A stretch of DNA of 64,000 nucleotides from Pseudomonas mucidolens (GTDB lineage: Bacteria > Pseudomonadota > Gammaproteobacteria > Pseudomonadales > Pseudomonadaceae): assembly GCF_900106045.1 (NCBI RefSeq), contig NZ_LT629802.1, forward strand, positions 2,976,001-3,040,000, written 5' to 3'. Positions 1-9,347 of this stretch are shown here, piece by piece. The notes under the pieces were generated by a model. The model saw nothing but the letters and a program-made list of their open reading frames with translations. It did no database searches and was not told the DNA's origin. How positions within the stretch are numbered: the first letter of the stretch is position 1; every line of letters starts with the position of its first letter. The translations under genes and the position numbers were made by a program.

Positions 1-98
1 GTAGGAGCGAGCTTGCTCGCGAAGCACTCATAGGCGCCGCGTTTATTCAGGAAACACGCGTGATCGTTGACGTTTTTCGCGAGCAAGCTCGCTCCTAC
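1..98. repeat. REPIN copy 1 (inverted REP doublet)
   Basis: Two 23-base REP units in inverted orientation (1-23 and 76-98), each beginning or ending with GTAGGAGCGAGCTTGCTCGC or its complement, separated by 52 bases. The whole can fold into a long hairpin. Four more copies of the same 98-base length lie in this window. The spacer here runs opposite to that of the copy at 16740. The element touches the window edge, so upstream context is unknown. Confidence 0.9.
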
Positions 99-133
99 AA
101 AAACCTTAAGCCCCTTGCCACAAGAGGCTTCAG

Positions 134-153
134 TCTTAAATGAACAGCATTGC
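134..153. repeat. Copy of a short dispersed repeat (TTAACTGAACGGCATT family)
   Basis: A diverged copy (TCTTAAATGAACAGCATTGC) of a motif found four more times in this window, 36 bases after REPIN 1. The segment between REPIN 1 and this copy resembles the one after REPIN 2, so REPIN and tail seem to belong to one larger repeat unit. Confidence 0.55.
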
Positions 154-177
154 GCACAAGGAGGGTCTTGCCGTCCC

Positions 178-612
178 TCAATCGGCGATGGCGCGGTCGG
201 CAGACAGTTTGCCGGCACCTTCGAACAACACCGCAACGCTACCGCCCAACAAGGCCAGGGCGAACTCATAACCGTTGTTCGCCATGAACAAACCGTTACT
301 GATATGCACCGCGAAAATCGCGACCAGCGAAACAATCACCAATCCCAGGGCCGCAGGACGTGCCAACAGACCGATGATCAATGCCAGCCCGGCGAAAAAC
401 TCCGTACCGCCCGACAGCAACGCCATCAAGCTGCCTGGCGCCAGACCGATGCTTTCCATCCACTGCGCCGTACCCGCCAGGCCGCCACCGCCAAACCAGC
501 CAAAGAGCTTCTGCGAACCGTGGGCAGCGAAAATGATGCCGACGAAAATTCGCAGCACCGTCAGACCGTAGCCTGCACGCGTGGACAAAACATTTTTGAT
601 CATTGGGCTCAT
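178..612 (-). CDS. DoxX family membrane protein
   Basis: A 144-residue integral membrane protein of the DoxX family. Family members are small four-helix inner-membrane proteins, some linked to redox or thiol stress, but the substrate of this one is unknown. Visible features are the N-terminal helix with the family pattern GLTVLRIFVGIIFAAHGSQK, then GGTEFFAGLALIIGLLARPA and two further hydrophobic segments. The ATG at 612 is preceded by AAGGA. The gene stands alone between REPIN 1 and an outward-facing lytic transglycosylase gene. Family assignment is firm; physiological role is not. Confidence 0.85.
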   Translation of the reverse strand: MSPMIKNVLSTRAGYGLTVLRIFVGIIFAAHGSQKLFGWFGGGGLAGTAQWMESIGLAPGSLMALLSGGTEFFAGLALIIGLLARPAALGLVIVSLVAIFAVHISNGLFMANNGYEFALALLGGSVAVLFEGAGKLSADRAIAD

Positions 613-715
613 GTTGATAATCCTTTTCGATATAGGAGTGGGTTGGCCGCTATATTAATCAGTTTAGGCAATGATTAAAGGCGAAAAACCTCGTTATAAA
701 CATCGAATTTATCGA

Positions 716-2134
716 TTACTTACGGGAAATCCTTTTTGCCGCGGATGGCTCCAGAGTGGTTCGTTCACGATCAAACGCCAGATAGTATTTATTGACACTA
801 TTAACATAGCTGACGGCGCCCATTCCCACCTGCTCCATGGCAATGCGTTCAACCTGAAAGAACCACTGATTCGGGTTCAAGCCCCTGCGTCGCGCCTCGG
901 CACGCATACCTTGCACACGTTCCGGCCCCATGTTGTAAGCCGCCAGGACAAAGGCCATGCGCTCGCGTTCGTTGAGCTTGGGACTGGCGAAAAACTTGCG
1001 TCGGATCATTGCCAGGTAACGCGCCCCGGCCCGCACATTACTGTCCAGCGAACGGATGTTGTTGACCCCCACCCGCTGAGCCGCCGACGGCGTGATCTGC
1101 ATCAGGCCCCTGGGGCCTTTGCCGCTGTTCGCGCGGGGATTCAGGGATGATTCCTTGTAGGCCAGCGCCGCCAGGTTCAGCCAATCCATACCTTGTTCGC
1201 GAGCATGTTTCTGCAATACGGGGCGCAGTTTCTCCAGACGCTGACGATCCGCCCGCACCAGGGGATTGCGCACGCGATAGAGACGACGGTAAATACGTTG
1301 AAAGGCCACGTCGAGATCGGCTGGAGTCTTGTAGGTTTTCAGGAAACGGTCGATGCTCGCCCGCAACATCGAGGCTTCCTGACGTACAAACCAGTACTGC
1401 GCGCCCGGCTCACTGATCCGCACCTGCCGATCAAAGCGCAACTTGGGCAGGACTTTCGACCAGCGCTCGGCAATCGGGCGCTCGACGATGGTCAGGTTGA
1501 AGATCCCGGCGTGAACCATCTCCAGCACATCTTCCACCCCAAGACTGGGATCCACCCACTCCACCTTGACCGGTGGCAATTTGCGCAATGCCAGTTTTTG
1601 ATTGAGCTGGTTCACCGCCTCCCCCGCCGCACTGCCAGTGGTCAGCGCCACAGTGCGCCCGGACAACTGCTCCGGGCGGGTAAAACGTCGTCCACCTTTG
1701 CGGCCCACCAGCCAGAGAGGCACGTCTCTGACAATCGGCTCACTGCTCATGATCTTGTGCGCCGCCGCCACATCCAACAGTTCACCGGGAGCCACCAGAT
1801 CACCTTCTCCACGGGCCAGCGCGCCTAATAGCTGGTCCTTGGCTTTCGGGATGATCTTGAGTCGGATTTCCTGTCCGGCACGGGCACGGCCGTTCAGATA
1901 GTGCTCGAAAGCCCGCAGGCGGCGATACTCAACGCCTATCGCCTGCCCCCGGACTTCACCCGAGCTGTTGCGGCTCTGGTTGACCAATACTCGCAAGGTA
2001 CGGCTGCCGCGAATTTCTGCCAGGTCGCGCACCTTGCCGGGCTTGATCACTTCCAGCGGCCCGTCCAGGCGCGCAACCGCCGCCATGGGCAGCAGCATCA
2101 GGCACAACATGAGCAACGCTGAGGATCGGATCAT
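716..2134 (-). CDS. MltF-like periplasmic lytic transglycosylase with solute-binding domain
   Basis: A 472-residue protein built like MltF: an N-terminal signal peptide (residues 1-21, ending AVA), a family 3 solute-binding-protein-like domain (about 45-270) and a C-terminal Slt-type goose-lysozyme fold. The catalytic glutamate is visible as E328 in AYKESSLNP, followed by GLMQITPSAA and AAYNMGPERVQG, which are diagnostic of the SLT domain. It should cleave the MurNAc-GlcNAc bond of peptidoglycan to give 1,6-anhydro products. I chose the ATG at 2134 because it starts the signal peptide and has GGAG upstream; the frame stays open to 2269 but that extension is not signal-like. It is divergent from tatD. 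It is close to MltF but may be a paralogue, so no symbol is given. Confidence 0.85.
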   Translation of the reverse strand: MIRSSALLMLCLMLLPMAAVARLDGPLEVIKPGKVRDLAEIRGSRTLRVLVNQSRNSSGEVRGQAIGVEYRRLRAFEHYLNGRARAGQEIRLKIIPKAKDQLLGALARGEGDLVAPGELLDVAAAHKIMSSEPIVRDVPLWLVGRKGGRRFTRPEQLSGRTVALTTGSAAGEAVNQLNQKLALRKLPPVKVEWVDPSLGVEDVLEMVHAGIFNLTIVERPIAERWSKVLPKLRFDRQVRISEPGAQYWFVRQEASMLRASIDRFLKTYKTPADLDVAFQRIYRRLYRVRNPLVRADRQRLEKLRPVLQKHAREQGMDWLNLAALAYKESSLNPRANSGKGPRGLMQITPSAAQRVGVNNIRSLDSNVRAGARYLAMIRRKFFASPKLNERERMAFVLAAYNMGPERVQGMRAEARRRGLNPNQWFFQVERIAMEQVGMGAVSYVNSVNKYYLAFDRERTTLEPSAAKRISRK

Positions 2135-2369
2135 CCGTTCTCCGGAAAGAAAACTGCCCATTGCACCACGTAAAACGAGACATTGAGGGACAGAAACAGA
2201 GCGCTGTGAGCGCAGATTTTGGACGCAAGGTTGGCACAGCACACGCCAACGGGCCAATCTCTGCGCCACCTGCGAACTTCAAAGACAGCGATAACGCATT
2301 GTAGTTCTTGGCTTTTCTTATACATCCGCAGCTCTGATATGCTTTCCGGCCGCAGGCGGAGGTAGCACC

Positions 2370-3176
2370 ATGCAACTCATTGATATTGGCGTCAACCTGA
2401 CCAACTCAAGTTTTGACGACAAGCACCAGGCTGTGCTCGACCGCGCCTACGCCGCCGGGGTCAGCCAGTTGGTCTTGACCGGTACCAGCGTCGAAGGCAG
2501 TGAACAAGCGCTGGAACTGTGTCAGCAACGGGACGAAAGCGCTCAGCGATTGTTCTGCACCGCCGGCATTCATCCGCACTCCGCCAGCGACTGGAACGCC
2601 GATAGCGAGCGTCGGCTGCGCGAGCTACTCAACGCGCGCCGGGTGCGAGCGGTCGGCGAATGCGGACTGGACTTCAACCGCGATTTCTCGCCACGTCCCC
2701 AGCAGGAAAAAGTCCTCGAAGCGCATCTGGCGCTGGCGGTCGAACTCCAGTTACCGGTGTTTCTCCATGAACGGGACGCTGAGCAACGGCTCCTGGACAT
2801 TCTGCGCGACTATCGTGATCGCCTGCCCGCCGCCGTGGTGCATTGCTTCACCGGCGAACAGCGTGCGCTGTTCAGCTATCTGGACCTTGACCTGCATATT
2901 GGTATCACTGGCTGGATCTGCGATGAGCGACGTGGGACGCATCTGCACCCGCTTGTCAGGGAAATTCCCCGTGGCCGCCTGATGCTGGAGAGCGATGCGC
3001 CTTACCTATTGCCGCGAACCTTGCGCCCCAAGCCAAAAAAAGGTCGCAACGAACCGGCCTATCTGCCGGAAGTCTTGCGTGAAGTAGCCTTGCATCGAGC
3101 AGAAAGCCTCGAAGACCTGGCGCAACACACGACCGCCTGCGCCCGGGCCTTTTTCGGATTACCCGTGCCGGATTGA
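2370..3176 (+). CDS. tatD: TatD family metal-dependent DNase
   Basis: A 268-residue TIM-barrel hydrolase. The N-terminal [11 protein letters not shown] matches genuine TatD, in which the usual DxH of YcfH/YjjV relatives is replaced by DIGVN. Other active-site motifs are [46 protein letters not shown] and [13 protein letters not shown]. TatD proteins are Mg-dependent 3'-5' exonucleases involved in DNA repair and oxidative damage. The ATG has a strong GGAGG site seven bases upstream. It is divergently transcribed from the lytic transglycosylase gene and followed by a chemoreceptor gene; no functional link to either is evident. Confidence 0.92.
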   Translation: MQLIDIGVNLTNSSFDDKHQAVLDRAYAAGVSQLVLTGTSVEGSEQALELCQQRDESAQRLFCTAGIHPHSASDWNADSERRLRELLNARRVRAVGECGLDFNRDFSPRPQQEKVLEAHLALAVELQLPVFLHERDAEQRLLDILRDYRDRLPAAVVHCFTGEQRALFSYLDLDLHIGITGWICDERRGTHLHPLVREIPRGRLMLESDAPYLLPRTLRPKPKKGRNEPAYLPEVLREVALHRAESLEDLAQHTTACARAFFGLPVPD

Positions 3177-3272
3177 CGCGGCGCATTGACCCATATCAAC
3201 ACCGCATTCCTGAATAGCGGCACAATAATGGCACCTTGCCAATGCTGTTTCCGCTATCAGAGAAAACCTTAT

Positions 3273-4754
3273 ATGGGTGCCTGGCTTAGCAACATCTCGC
3301 TGAAGTACAAATTCTGGGCCGTGAATGCGGTCGCGTTCATCACCACCCTGCTCTTGGTGCTGTACGCCGTGCAGCTCGAACAACAGGCCCGCAGCCACGC
3401 CGCCCAAGCCTCGGCGCAAACCCAGGCGCGCCTGCTCGCTGCCTGGCCCGCCGGGCAATCGCTGCCCAAGGGTGAACACTGGCTGGCCTTCACCCGTGGG
3501 CAGGCCCCCGAATCCGCGGATCAAGACCTGTCAGCCCTGAGCGGTGCCAACGGCTGGGTCGAGTTCAGCCATCTGCCCTTGTTCGGCGAAAACCTGTTGC
3601 TCGGCGCCGAAGTGATATCACGCCCCGACGACCAACACGTCGCGGTACTGGCTTACGGGCCAAGCCTGAGCCAGGTCTTCACCGAGCGCTTCACCCAGTA
3701 TGCGGTGGCGGTACTGATTCTGATGCTGGCGATGCTCTGCGCCTCGCAGCTGTTGATCCGTTTTCTGCTCAGCCAACTCAACACCTTGAAAGACGTGATG
3801 CTGCACGTGGAAGAAACCGGTGACCTGTCAGCCCACGTGCCCTTGGCGTGCAAGGACGAGGTCGGGCAGATGGCCAGTGCTTTCAACGCCATGCAGGCAG
3901 GCTATCAACGGGTGGTCAATACCGTGGCGCGCACCGCCAAGCAATTGGATGAAGGCGCGGCGCGCCTGGCCAGCAGCATGAACGAGGTGCAGCACGGCAT
4001 GCTCGGCCAGCAAAGCGAAACCGATCAAGCGGCCACCGCCATCAATCAAATGACCGCCACCGTGCATCACATCGCGCAGCATGCCGGCGCCACCCGCGAC
4101 CTGTCCCAGACCGCCGACACCCTGGCTGGCAGCGGACAGGAAGTCGTCGGCCGGGTGCAGCGCTCGATCGCCGGACTGTCCACCGGCGTCCAGCAAACAG
4201 CCGAGATGATTCAGAAACTGGCCGAGGACAGCCAGAAAATCAACGGGGTGGTCAGCGTCATCCATAGCATCGCCGAACAGACCAATCTCTTGGCCCTCAA
4301 CGCCGCCATCGAAGCCGCCCGCGCCGGAGAAATGGGCCGGGGTTTTGCGGTAGTCGCCGACGAAGTACGCAACCTGGCCAAGCGGGTGCAAAACTCCACC
4401 GATGAAATCACCCGCATGGTCTCGGCATTGCAAGCCGGCACCCGGGACGCGGTGGACTTCATGCAGGAGAGTTCCTTCAAGGCTGACGACTGTGTACAGC
4501 AAGCCCAGGAAGCAAGTGCCTCACTCGTCGAAATCACCGACGCCGTAGCCCAGATGCGCGAGAGCAATACGCAAATCGCGGCCGCCGCCGAACAGCAAAG
4601 CCATGTCGCCGAAGAGATGAACCGCGCGGTGGTGAGCATTCGTGATGTCACTGAAAACACCGTGCAGCAGACCGTGGACTCAGCAACCACCAGCAACGAA
4701 TTGGCGATCCTTGCTGGCGAGTTGAACAAGGCGATTGGGCAACTCAAGCTGTAA
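3273..4754 (+). CDS. Methyl-accepting chemotaxis protein
   Basis: A 493-residue inner-membrane chemoreceptor. It has a first transmembrane helix at about 14-33, a short periplasmic region of about 110 residues, a second helix at about 144-165, a HAMP domain (about 166-218) and a long coiled-coil signalling domain. The hairpin tip is unmistakable: [20 protein letters not shown] followed by [17 protein letters not shown]. It should bind CheA/CheW and be methylated on the cytoplasmic helices. The periplasmic region is too small for a double-Cache sensor and the ligand cannot be inferred. The frame is open from 3186, but the ATG at 3273 gives the normal short cytoplasmic N-terminus before TM1. 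The gene is monocistronic. Confidence 0.9.
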   Translation: MGAWLSNISLKYKFWAVNAVAFITTLLLVLYAVQLEQQARSHAAQASAQTQARLLAAWPAGQSLPKGEHWLAFTRGQAPESADQDLSALSGANGWVEFSHLPLFGENLLLGAEVISRPDDQHVAVLAYGPSLSQVFTERFTQYAVAVLILMLAMLCASQLLIRFLLSQLNTLKDVMLHVEETGDLSAHVPLACKDEVGQMASAFNAMQAGYQRVVNTVARTAKQLDEGAARLASSMNEVQHGMLGQQSETDQAATAINQMTATVHHIAQHAGATRDLSQTADTLAGSGQEVVGRVQRSIAGLSTGVQQTAEMIQKLAEDSQKINGVVSVIHSIAEQTNLLALNAAIEAARAGEMGRGFAVVADEVRNLAKRVQNSTDEITRMVSALQAGTRDAVDFMQESSFKADDCVQQAQEASASLVEITDAVAQMRESNTQIAAAAEQQSHVAEEMNRAVVSIRDVTENTVQQTVDSATTSNELAILAGELNKAIGQLKL

Positions 4755-4761
4755 GCGCCTT

Positions 4762-4807
4762 TGACCGGCAAGCCAGGGCCTACAGAGGGTTTCTGGTTTG
4801 CCGGTCA
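4762..4807. other. Long imperfect hairpin behind the chemoreceptor gene
   Basis: A 15-base arm TGACCGGCAAGCCAG pairs with CTGGTTTGCCGGTCA (one G-T pair) around a 16-base loop, starting eight bases after the chemoreceptor stop. No T-run follows on the plus strand, so it is not a classical terminator; it may be an mRNA 3' stabiliser or a repeat. Confidence 0.55.
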
Positions 4808-4928
4808 GCGTGGGCCACTTTGCGACCTTAAAAACCTATCCCCTCCATAGCCAACCGCAATTCGCCGCCGTCCCTCACTCGACCTAAACTCTGTGTATCG
4901 CGTTTCAACGGACAGAGGATTCACCACC

Positions 4929-5291
4929 ATGGGCAAACGTCATCCGAATCTCCCCGCCTGGCAATGGCGCGCCTACCCGCAGAACCATCAGCACCCGACC
5001 AATCTGGTGTTGCACCTGATTGCCGTACCCTTGTTCATCATCGGGTTTCTGCTGATTGTGTCGGGGGTGTTCAGCTTGAGTCTGGCGAGTCTTGCCATCG
5101 GCGTGGTCGGCGTACTGGCCGGCCTGGCGCTGCAACGTCATGGCCATAGCCTGGAAGCCCAGGCCAGCGAGCCGTTCAGTGATCCAAAAGACGCGGTACA
5201 GCGCTTGGTGGTTGAGCAGTTTCTGACGTTTCCGCGCTTTGTCCTGAGCGGTGGCTGGTGGCAAGCATGGCGTCAGCACCCTCGGCGCTGA
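4929..5291 (+). CDS. Mpo1-like (DUF962) membrane protein
   Basis: A 120-residue protein resembling the Mpo1/YGL010w (DUF962) family. It has two hydrophobic helices (about 26-65), the typical N-terminal HPTNLVLHLIAVPLF with a conserved histidine, and a later QRHGHSLEAQ with further histidines. In yeast the family member is an Fe-dependent dioxygenase of 2-hydroxy fatty acids in the ER membrane; bacterial members are usually annotated by similarity only. The ATG at 4929 is preceded by AGAGGA. An upstream in-frame codon at 4893 lacks a ribosome binding site. It converges on the thioesterase gene. Confidence 0.75.
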   Translation: MGKRHPNLPAWQWRAYPQNHQHPTNLVLHLIAVPLFIIGFLLIVSGVFSLSLASLAIGVVGVLAGLALQRHGHSLEAQASEPFSDPKDAVQRLVVEQFLTFPRFVLSGGWWQAWRQHPRR

Positions 5292-5298
5292 CACTCGG

Positions 5299-6096
5299 TC
5301 AGGCGAATACCACGACGGTCTGGCGGCTGATCGCGATCAGTTGCCCATCAGGCCCCCACAGCGCGGCCGCAGCGTGACCGTATCCGTCGCGGGCATGTTC
5401 GATCTCGACATGATATTGGCACCAGTCCAGCGTGCTCAGTGACTGCAACGGCTGGATGAATTCAATGGTCCAGGTCAAGGTACTGCCCGGTGCGGGTTTG
5501 TTCAGGTGCGGCAGCAAGGCTGGCGGCCACGCATCGACCAACGCGAGGATATGCGCTTCGGTCAGCGGCTCTTCTTTCACATCGCCACGCAAACGCACCC
5601 AACCGCCCATGTCACGGGATTTGTTGCCGGTAAATGGCAGGCCGCCGACGCTCCAGCGCATCGCCAAATGGCGCATGAACTCGGGGGTCACGCCTTTGAT
5701 ATAGGGCAGTTCCTGGCATTCGTCCCAATGCTTGAATGGCGGCGCGGGCAGCGCCTCCACGTCGATTTCCGAGGTTCGTGACGCGCCAAAGCTGGCTTGC
5801 ACCAATGTCATGACTTCAGCGTTCTGCACGACACGGCCGAGCAACTGGCTGACGGCCTTGCCCTCGCGCAACACTTCGACTTGGTAACTCGCAGAAACGT
5901 CTGGCGCCACCGGCCCGACAAAGGTAATGGCCAATGAGCGCAGCGGGCGGTCATCCGGCACTTGAGCGCGCAGGGCCTCATATTGCAAGGCTGCGACCAG
6001 ACCGCCGAACGTGGCGCGTCCCTGAGCCCACTCAGGCGGAACGGACACGTCCAACGGATTGCGACGGACAGCGTCGAGCAAATCACTAAAGCGCAT
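5299..6096 (-). CDS. TesB-like double hot-dog acyl-CoA thioesterase
   Basis: A 265-residue protein with two tandem hot-dog segments as in TesB-like or HotDog-3 thioesterases. The first half carries QGRATFGGLVAALQYEAL, LRSLAITFVGPVAPD and VVQNAEVMTLVQASFG; the second carries LALVDAWPPALLPHL and GSTLTWTIEFIQP, ending in RDGYGHAAAALWGPDGQLIA and ISRQTVVVFA. It is likely cytoplasmic and hydrolyses medium or long acyl-CoA, but the substrate cannot be read from the sequence. The ATG at 6096 has GAGG at a good distance. It may be transcribed alone, since over 100 bases separate it from the CHAD gene upstream. Confidence 0.8.
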   Translation of the reverse strand: MRFSDLLDAVRRNPLDVSVPPEWAQGRATFGGLVAALQYEALRAQVPDDRPLRSLAITFVGPVAPDVSASYQVEVLREGKAVSQLLGRVVQNAEVMTLVQASFGASRTSEIDVEALPAPPFKHWDECQELPYIKGVTPEFMRHLAMRWSVGGLPFTGNKSRDMGGWVRLRGDVKEEPLTEAHILALVDAWPPALLPHLNKPAPGSTLTWTIEFIQPLQSLSTLDWCQYHVEIEHARDGYGHAAAALWGPDGQLIAISRQTVVVFA

Positions 6097-6210
6097 GGCG
6101 ACCTCACATCAGGAAAATCGATTGGGCGATCTTACCCAGCGCTCCCGTCAGACACAGCGCTTATTCCGGACAAAGTCCGGGACAGATAAGCCGTCCTCCG
6201 AAAGGCAACG

Positions 6211-6972
6211 TCAGAAGCAGTCGGCGGCGAGCTTATCCAGCACTCTGTCCGCTCTTCCTTCAGCCTCGGCCATCGTTCGGTGCCAGACCGCAACGCACGG
6301 CTGTAGATCCGCTTGATGCCCGGCCTGCGCCAACCATTGCCAGCAATCGTGCCAGTCCCCCAGTGCACCTTGGGCAGACTTGAGGCGGGACATCGCTTTC
6401 GCAGGCAATTTCCCCAGCTGCGGGTAGGCCTCGGCCGCGTAACGCACGCGCTTGATCAACAGCCGCAGGCGGTGGCGATCGTGGTCGGGATCATCCAATG
6501 CAGCATCGAGCTTCTGCCATTGCTTGGCCAAACGCTTTTCGATGCGCGCACGCAGGCCCTTGAGCAGATGCTGATGCTGGGACGCACGGATAAATCTGGG
6601 GAACGCACCGAGGATCAGTAGCAGCTGCGCCAGCTCCGGGCTTGCGGCGACCTGCCGGTAGGCGTTCGGCTGCTGGCGCATCCGCCGGGCAGCCGCTTCT
6701 GCATAGTCATGTTGCTGGAGATAGGCCGCCAGCACTTCGCGGTCACGCAGCGGGGTGGTCAATTGACCAACCGCCCTGGCGGCGCTCTCAAGCTGCTCGA
6801 CACCAGGTAAACCGCGCAAAGGCCGCAACAGGCTGCGCAGACGCCGCACCGTGGTACGCAGATCGTGCAACGCCTCATCATCCGTCACAGCGGCAAGGCG
6901 CGCCTGGCAACTCAATAATCCGACTTCCAGGCCAATGATCTGAGCGACTAACTGATCGACCAGCGCAGACAT
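6211..6972 (-). CDS. CHAD domain-containing protein
   Basis: A 253-residue, all-helical, Arg/Lys/His-rich protein typical of CHAD domains, which bind inorganic polyphosphate. The family pattern DEALHDLRTTVRRLRSLLRP is visible at about residue 30, and HDRHRLRLLIKRVRYAAEAY repeats the basic H-x-x-R pattern in the second half. Unlike many CHAD proteins it has no N-terminal CYTH triphosphatase domain. The start at 6972 has a GGGGAAG site and removes a non-conserved N-terminal extension. It follows a small lipoprotein gene by about 75 bases on the same strand and may be co-transcribed. The partner or function is not evident beyond probable polyphosphate binding. Confidence 0.82.
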   Translation of the reverse strand: MSALVDQLVAQIIGLEVGLLSCQARLAAVTDDEALHDLRTTVRRLRSLLRPLRGLPGVEQLESAARAVGQLTTPLRDREVLAAYLQQHDYAEAAARRMRQQPNAYRQVAASPELAQLLLILGAFPRFIRASQHQHLLKGLRARIEKRLAKQWQKLDAALDDPDHDRHRLRLLIKRVRYAAEAYPQLGKLPAKAMSRLKSAQGALGDWHDCWQWLAQAGHQADLQPCVAVWHRTMAEAEGRADRVLDKLAADCF

Positions 6973-7047
6973 AGTACTTCCCCTGTCAAAATTGGGGCGC
7001 AGTCGAACCGCGCCCCACTCCACCCAGACGATTACCGCTGACCACGA

Positions 7048-7326
7048 TCAACGGCCGGCGCGGGATTCGCGGATATAGAAGCGGGCTTTTTCGGCTTTTT
7101 TGGTGCACCCCTCGAACGCTTCGAATTGCTGCTGCGTCTTGGCGCCGGTCAACAAGGACAAGGCTTTGGAGTAGCTGACGGTGCCCGCAAAACCTTCGGC
7201 CTTGGCCAGGTCCAGTTCCTGCCAGGCGGCGTCCAACTGGCTGCCGCAACTGTCGCGATAGGCAGTTTTACCGGCACAACCGGCCAGCGCCAGCACGATC
7301 ACAGGCAAACACATCCAGGCTTTCAT
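7048..7326 (-). CDS. Small outer-membrane-type lipoprotein of unknown function
   Basis: A 92-residue lipoprotein. The signal sequence ends in a clear lipobox, VIVLALAGC, so the mature protein starts at Cys17 and carries lipid. The remaining 75 residues are helical and charged, with three further cysteines (DSCGSQ, EGCTKK), which may form a disulphide. The start at 7326 has GAGG eight bases upstream; an earlier in-frame GTG at 7335 is too close to that site. It lies just upstream of the CHAD gene on the same strand. I do not recognise the family with certainty. Confidence 0.75.
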   Translation of the reverse strand: MKAWMCLPVIVLALAGCAGKTAYRDSCGSQLDAAWQELDLAKAEGFAGTVSYSKALSLLTGAKTQQQFEAFEGCTKKAEKARFYIRESRAGR

Positions 7327-7543
7327 CAATGACACCTCAAGAAAAGAAAAACAGTCGTGGGATGTAGACGTTGCCTACATCGAAAAGTGCCTTCTCGCAC
7401 CGCGAGAAATGGACGATGCCAGGCGCCAGAGCATACCCGAGCAAACAATTCGATTTACGAAAATAATCGCTCTGGCCAATTGGGATTGAAGCCGTTCCCT
7501 TGATGGGTGCATTGTGGACACCTGTTTGACGAAGGATAGGGTC

Positions 7544-8581
7544 ATGAAAAAACGTGTTGCGTTAGTCCTGGGCTCCGGGGGTGCACGGGGCTATGCCCAT
7601 ATCGGCGTGATCGAAGAGATCGAAAGACGCGGCTATGACATTGCATGCATCGCCGGTTGCTCCATGGGCGCCGTGGTCGGAGGGATCTATGCCGCCGGCA
7701 AGCTCCAGGACTATCGAAACTGGATCGAAAGCCTGGACTACCTGGATGTGCTGCGCCTGGTGGATGTCAGCTTTCGCCTGGGGGCGATACGCGGTGAAAA
7801 GGTCTTCGGGCAGATCCGCAAGATCGTCGGCGAGGTCAATATCGAAGAATTGCGCATCCCGTACACGGCCGTGGCCACGGACCTGACCAACCAACAGGAA
7901 ATCTGGTTTCAGGAAGGTTGCCTGCATCAGGCCATGCGAGCCTCGGCGGCGATTCCCAGCCTGTTCACGCCGGTGATGCAGGGCAATCGCATGCTAGTGG
8001 ACGGTGGCCTGTTGAACCCGCTGCCCATCGTGCCGGTTGTGTCCAGCCATTGCGACCTGATCATCGCGGTCAACCTCAACGCCACGAATCAAAAGCACTA
8101 CAAACTGCCAGTGATCCAACGTCCCCCGGCGTTCAAAAGTCGCTTCGACAATCTGGTGCAGTCATTGGGCGCGCACCTGCCATTCCGCCGCAAACAGGCC
8201 GAGCAACTGTTGGCGCTGGAAAAGGAAGCGCTGCTGGCCCAGGCGGCCGACATCAAACCGTGGCTGGACGGCGCCGAACCTGAATCCCAGCAACCGGCCG
8301 CCGCTCCGGAAGAAGCCGGCACGCCCAAGTCGGCGACAGGTTCATTCATCATAGATACCGTGGGGCCCGCCTCGCTGCTGGACTTGATCAACCAGAGCTT
8401 CGAGGTGATGCAAACATCGTTGGCGCAATACAAGATCGCGGGCTACCCACCGGATGTGCTGATCAACGTGCCTAAGCGGGTGTGCCGTTTTTTCGAGTTC
8501 TACAAGGCGCCGGAGTTGATCGCCCTGGGTCGTGAGGTGGCCAGTGATACGCTGGATCGGTATGAGCGCGAGCAGTTGTAG
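7544..8581 (+). CDS. Patatin-like phospholipase (RssA type)
   Basis: A 345-residue patatin-like serine lipase. It shows the oxyanion motif GSGGARGYAHIG (residues 10-21), the nucleophile elbow GCSMG with Ser40, and the second dyad residue in LVDGGLLNPLP with Asp153. The patatin core ends near residue 190. A linker rich in Ala, Pro and Glu (about 245-265) then leads to a C-terminal region with a predicted helical segment and SLAQYKIAGYPPDVLINVP. The usual Pseudomonas RssA-like proteins are similar in length. It is likely cytoplasmic or membrane-associated, acting on phospholipids or lysophospholipids. The ATG at 7544 has AAGGA upstream. It converges with kdpE. Confidence 0.88.
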   Translation: MKKRVALVLGSGGARGYAHIGVIEEIERRGYDIACIAGCSMGAVVGGIYAAGKLQDYRNWIESLDYLDVLRLVDVSFRLGAIRGEKVFGQIRKIVGEVNIEELRIPYTAVATDLTNQQEIWFQEGCLHQAMRASAAIPSLFTPVMQGNRMLVDGGLLNPLPIVPVVSSHCDLIIAVNLNATNQKHYKLPVIQRPPAFKSRFDNLVQSLGAHLPFRRKQAEQLLALEKEALLAQAADIKPWLDGAEPESQQPAAAPEEAGTPKSATGSFIIDTVGPASLLDLINQSFEVMQTSLAQYKIAGYPPDVLINVPKRVCRFFEFYKAPELIALGREVASDTLDRYEREQL

Positions 8582-8604
8582 GGGTGAGGCGGCGCGTACA
8601 AATG

Positions 8605-9300
8605 TCAGGCCTGCGCACTCAACAATCGATACCCAACCCCCGCTTCGGTCACGATGAACCGTGGCTGGGTCGGGTCGTCCACGAGTTTCTGGCGCAAATG
8701 GCCCACCACGATCCGCAGGTAATGACTGTCTTCGGTATGGGTCGGGCCCCAAATATCCTTGAGCAATTGTTGCTGGGTAATCACCCGGCCAGGATGACGT
8801 GCCAGTTGCGCCAGCACCGCATACTCTTTGCGCGTCAGGGCCACTTCGACACCGTCCAGCAAAACCCGGCGATAGGCCAGGTCCACGGTCAGCGGGCCGA
8901 AGCGCAGTGCGGCTTCCTGAGCCTCGCCGGCCGGCGCCTGGCGTAATAACGCCCGCACCCGGGCAAGAAACTCCTGGATACCGAAAGGCTTGGTCACGTA
9001 GTCATTGGCGCCACCGTCCAAGGCCTGGACCTTCTGCTGTTCATTGGCGCGCACCGACAACACCAGCACGGGCACCGTCGACCATTCGCGAAATTCGCGC
9101 AGCACCTGTTGCCCATCCATGTCCGGCAAACCGAGGTCCAGCACCAGCAGGTCCGGCTTGCTCAGCGCGGCCTGGGCCAGCCCTTCGTTGCCGCTTGCAG
9201 CCTCGATCACTTTATAACCCTGGGAGACCAGGCTGATACGCAAGAATTTGCGGATCTGCGGCTCGTCATCAATGACCAAAATCGTCGCAGTCTGGCTCAT
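8605..9300 (-). CDS. kdpE: KdpE response regulator
   Basis: A 231-residue OmpR/PhoB-type regulator, receiver then winged helix. The acidic pocket (IDDEP), phosphoacceptor Asp55 in LLVLDLGLPDMDG and the conserved Lys in NDYVTKPFGIQEF are present, as is the DNA-binding signature TRKEYAVLAQLARHPGRVIT. It activates kdpFABC when phosphorylated by KdpD under K+ limitation or osmotic stress. It is the last gene of the operon, about 47 bases behind kdpD, and converges on the patatin gene with a very short gap. Confidence 0.96.
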   Translation of the reverse strand: MSQTATILVIDDEPQIRKFLRISLVSQGYKVIEAASGNEGLAQAALSKPDLLVLDLGLPDMDGQQVLREFREWSTVPVLVLSVRANEQQKVQALDGGANDYVTKPFGIQEFLARVRALLRQAPAGEAQEAALRFGPLTVDLAYRRVLLDGVEVALTRKEYAVLAQLARHPGRVITQQQLLKDIWGPTHTEDSHYLRIVVGHLRQKLVDDPTQPRFIVTEAGVGYRLLSAQA

Positions 9301-9347
9301 GCTATTCCATCAAAACCGGTGAGAAAAAGAGAGTAGCGCAACCGCGA

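Noticed and set aside
4762..4807. Terminator for the chemoreceptor gene
   Set aside because: The stem is long, but no T-run follows on the plus strand, so I list it only as a hairpin.
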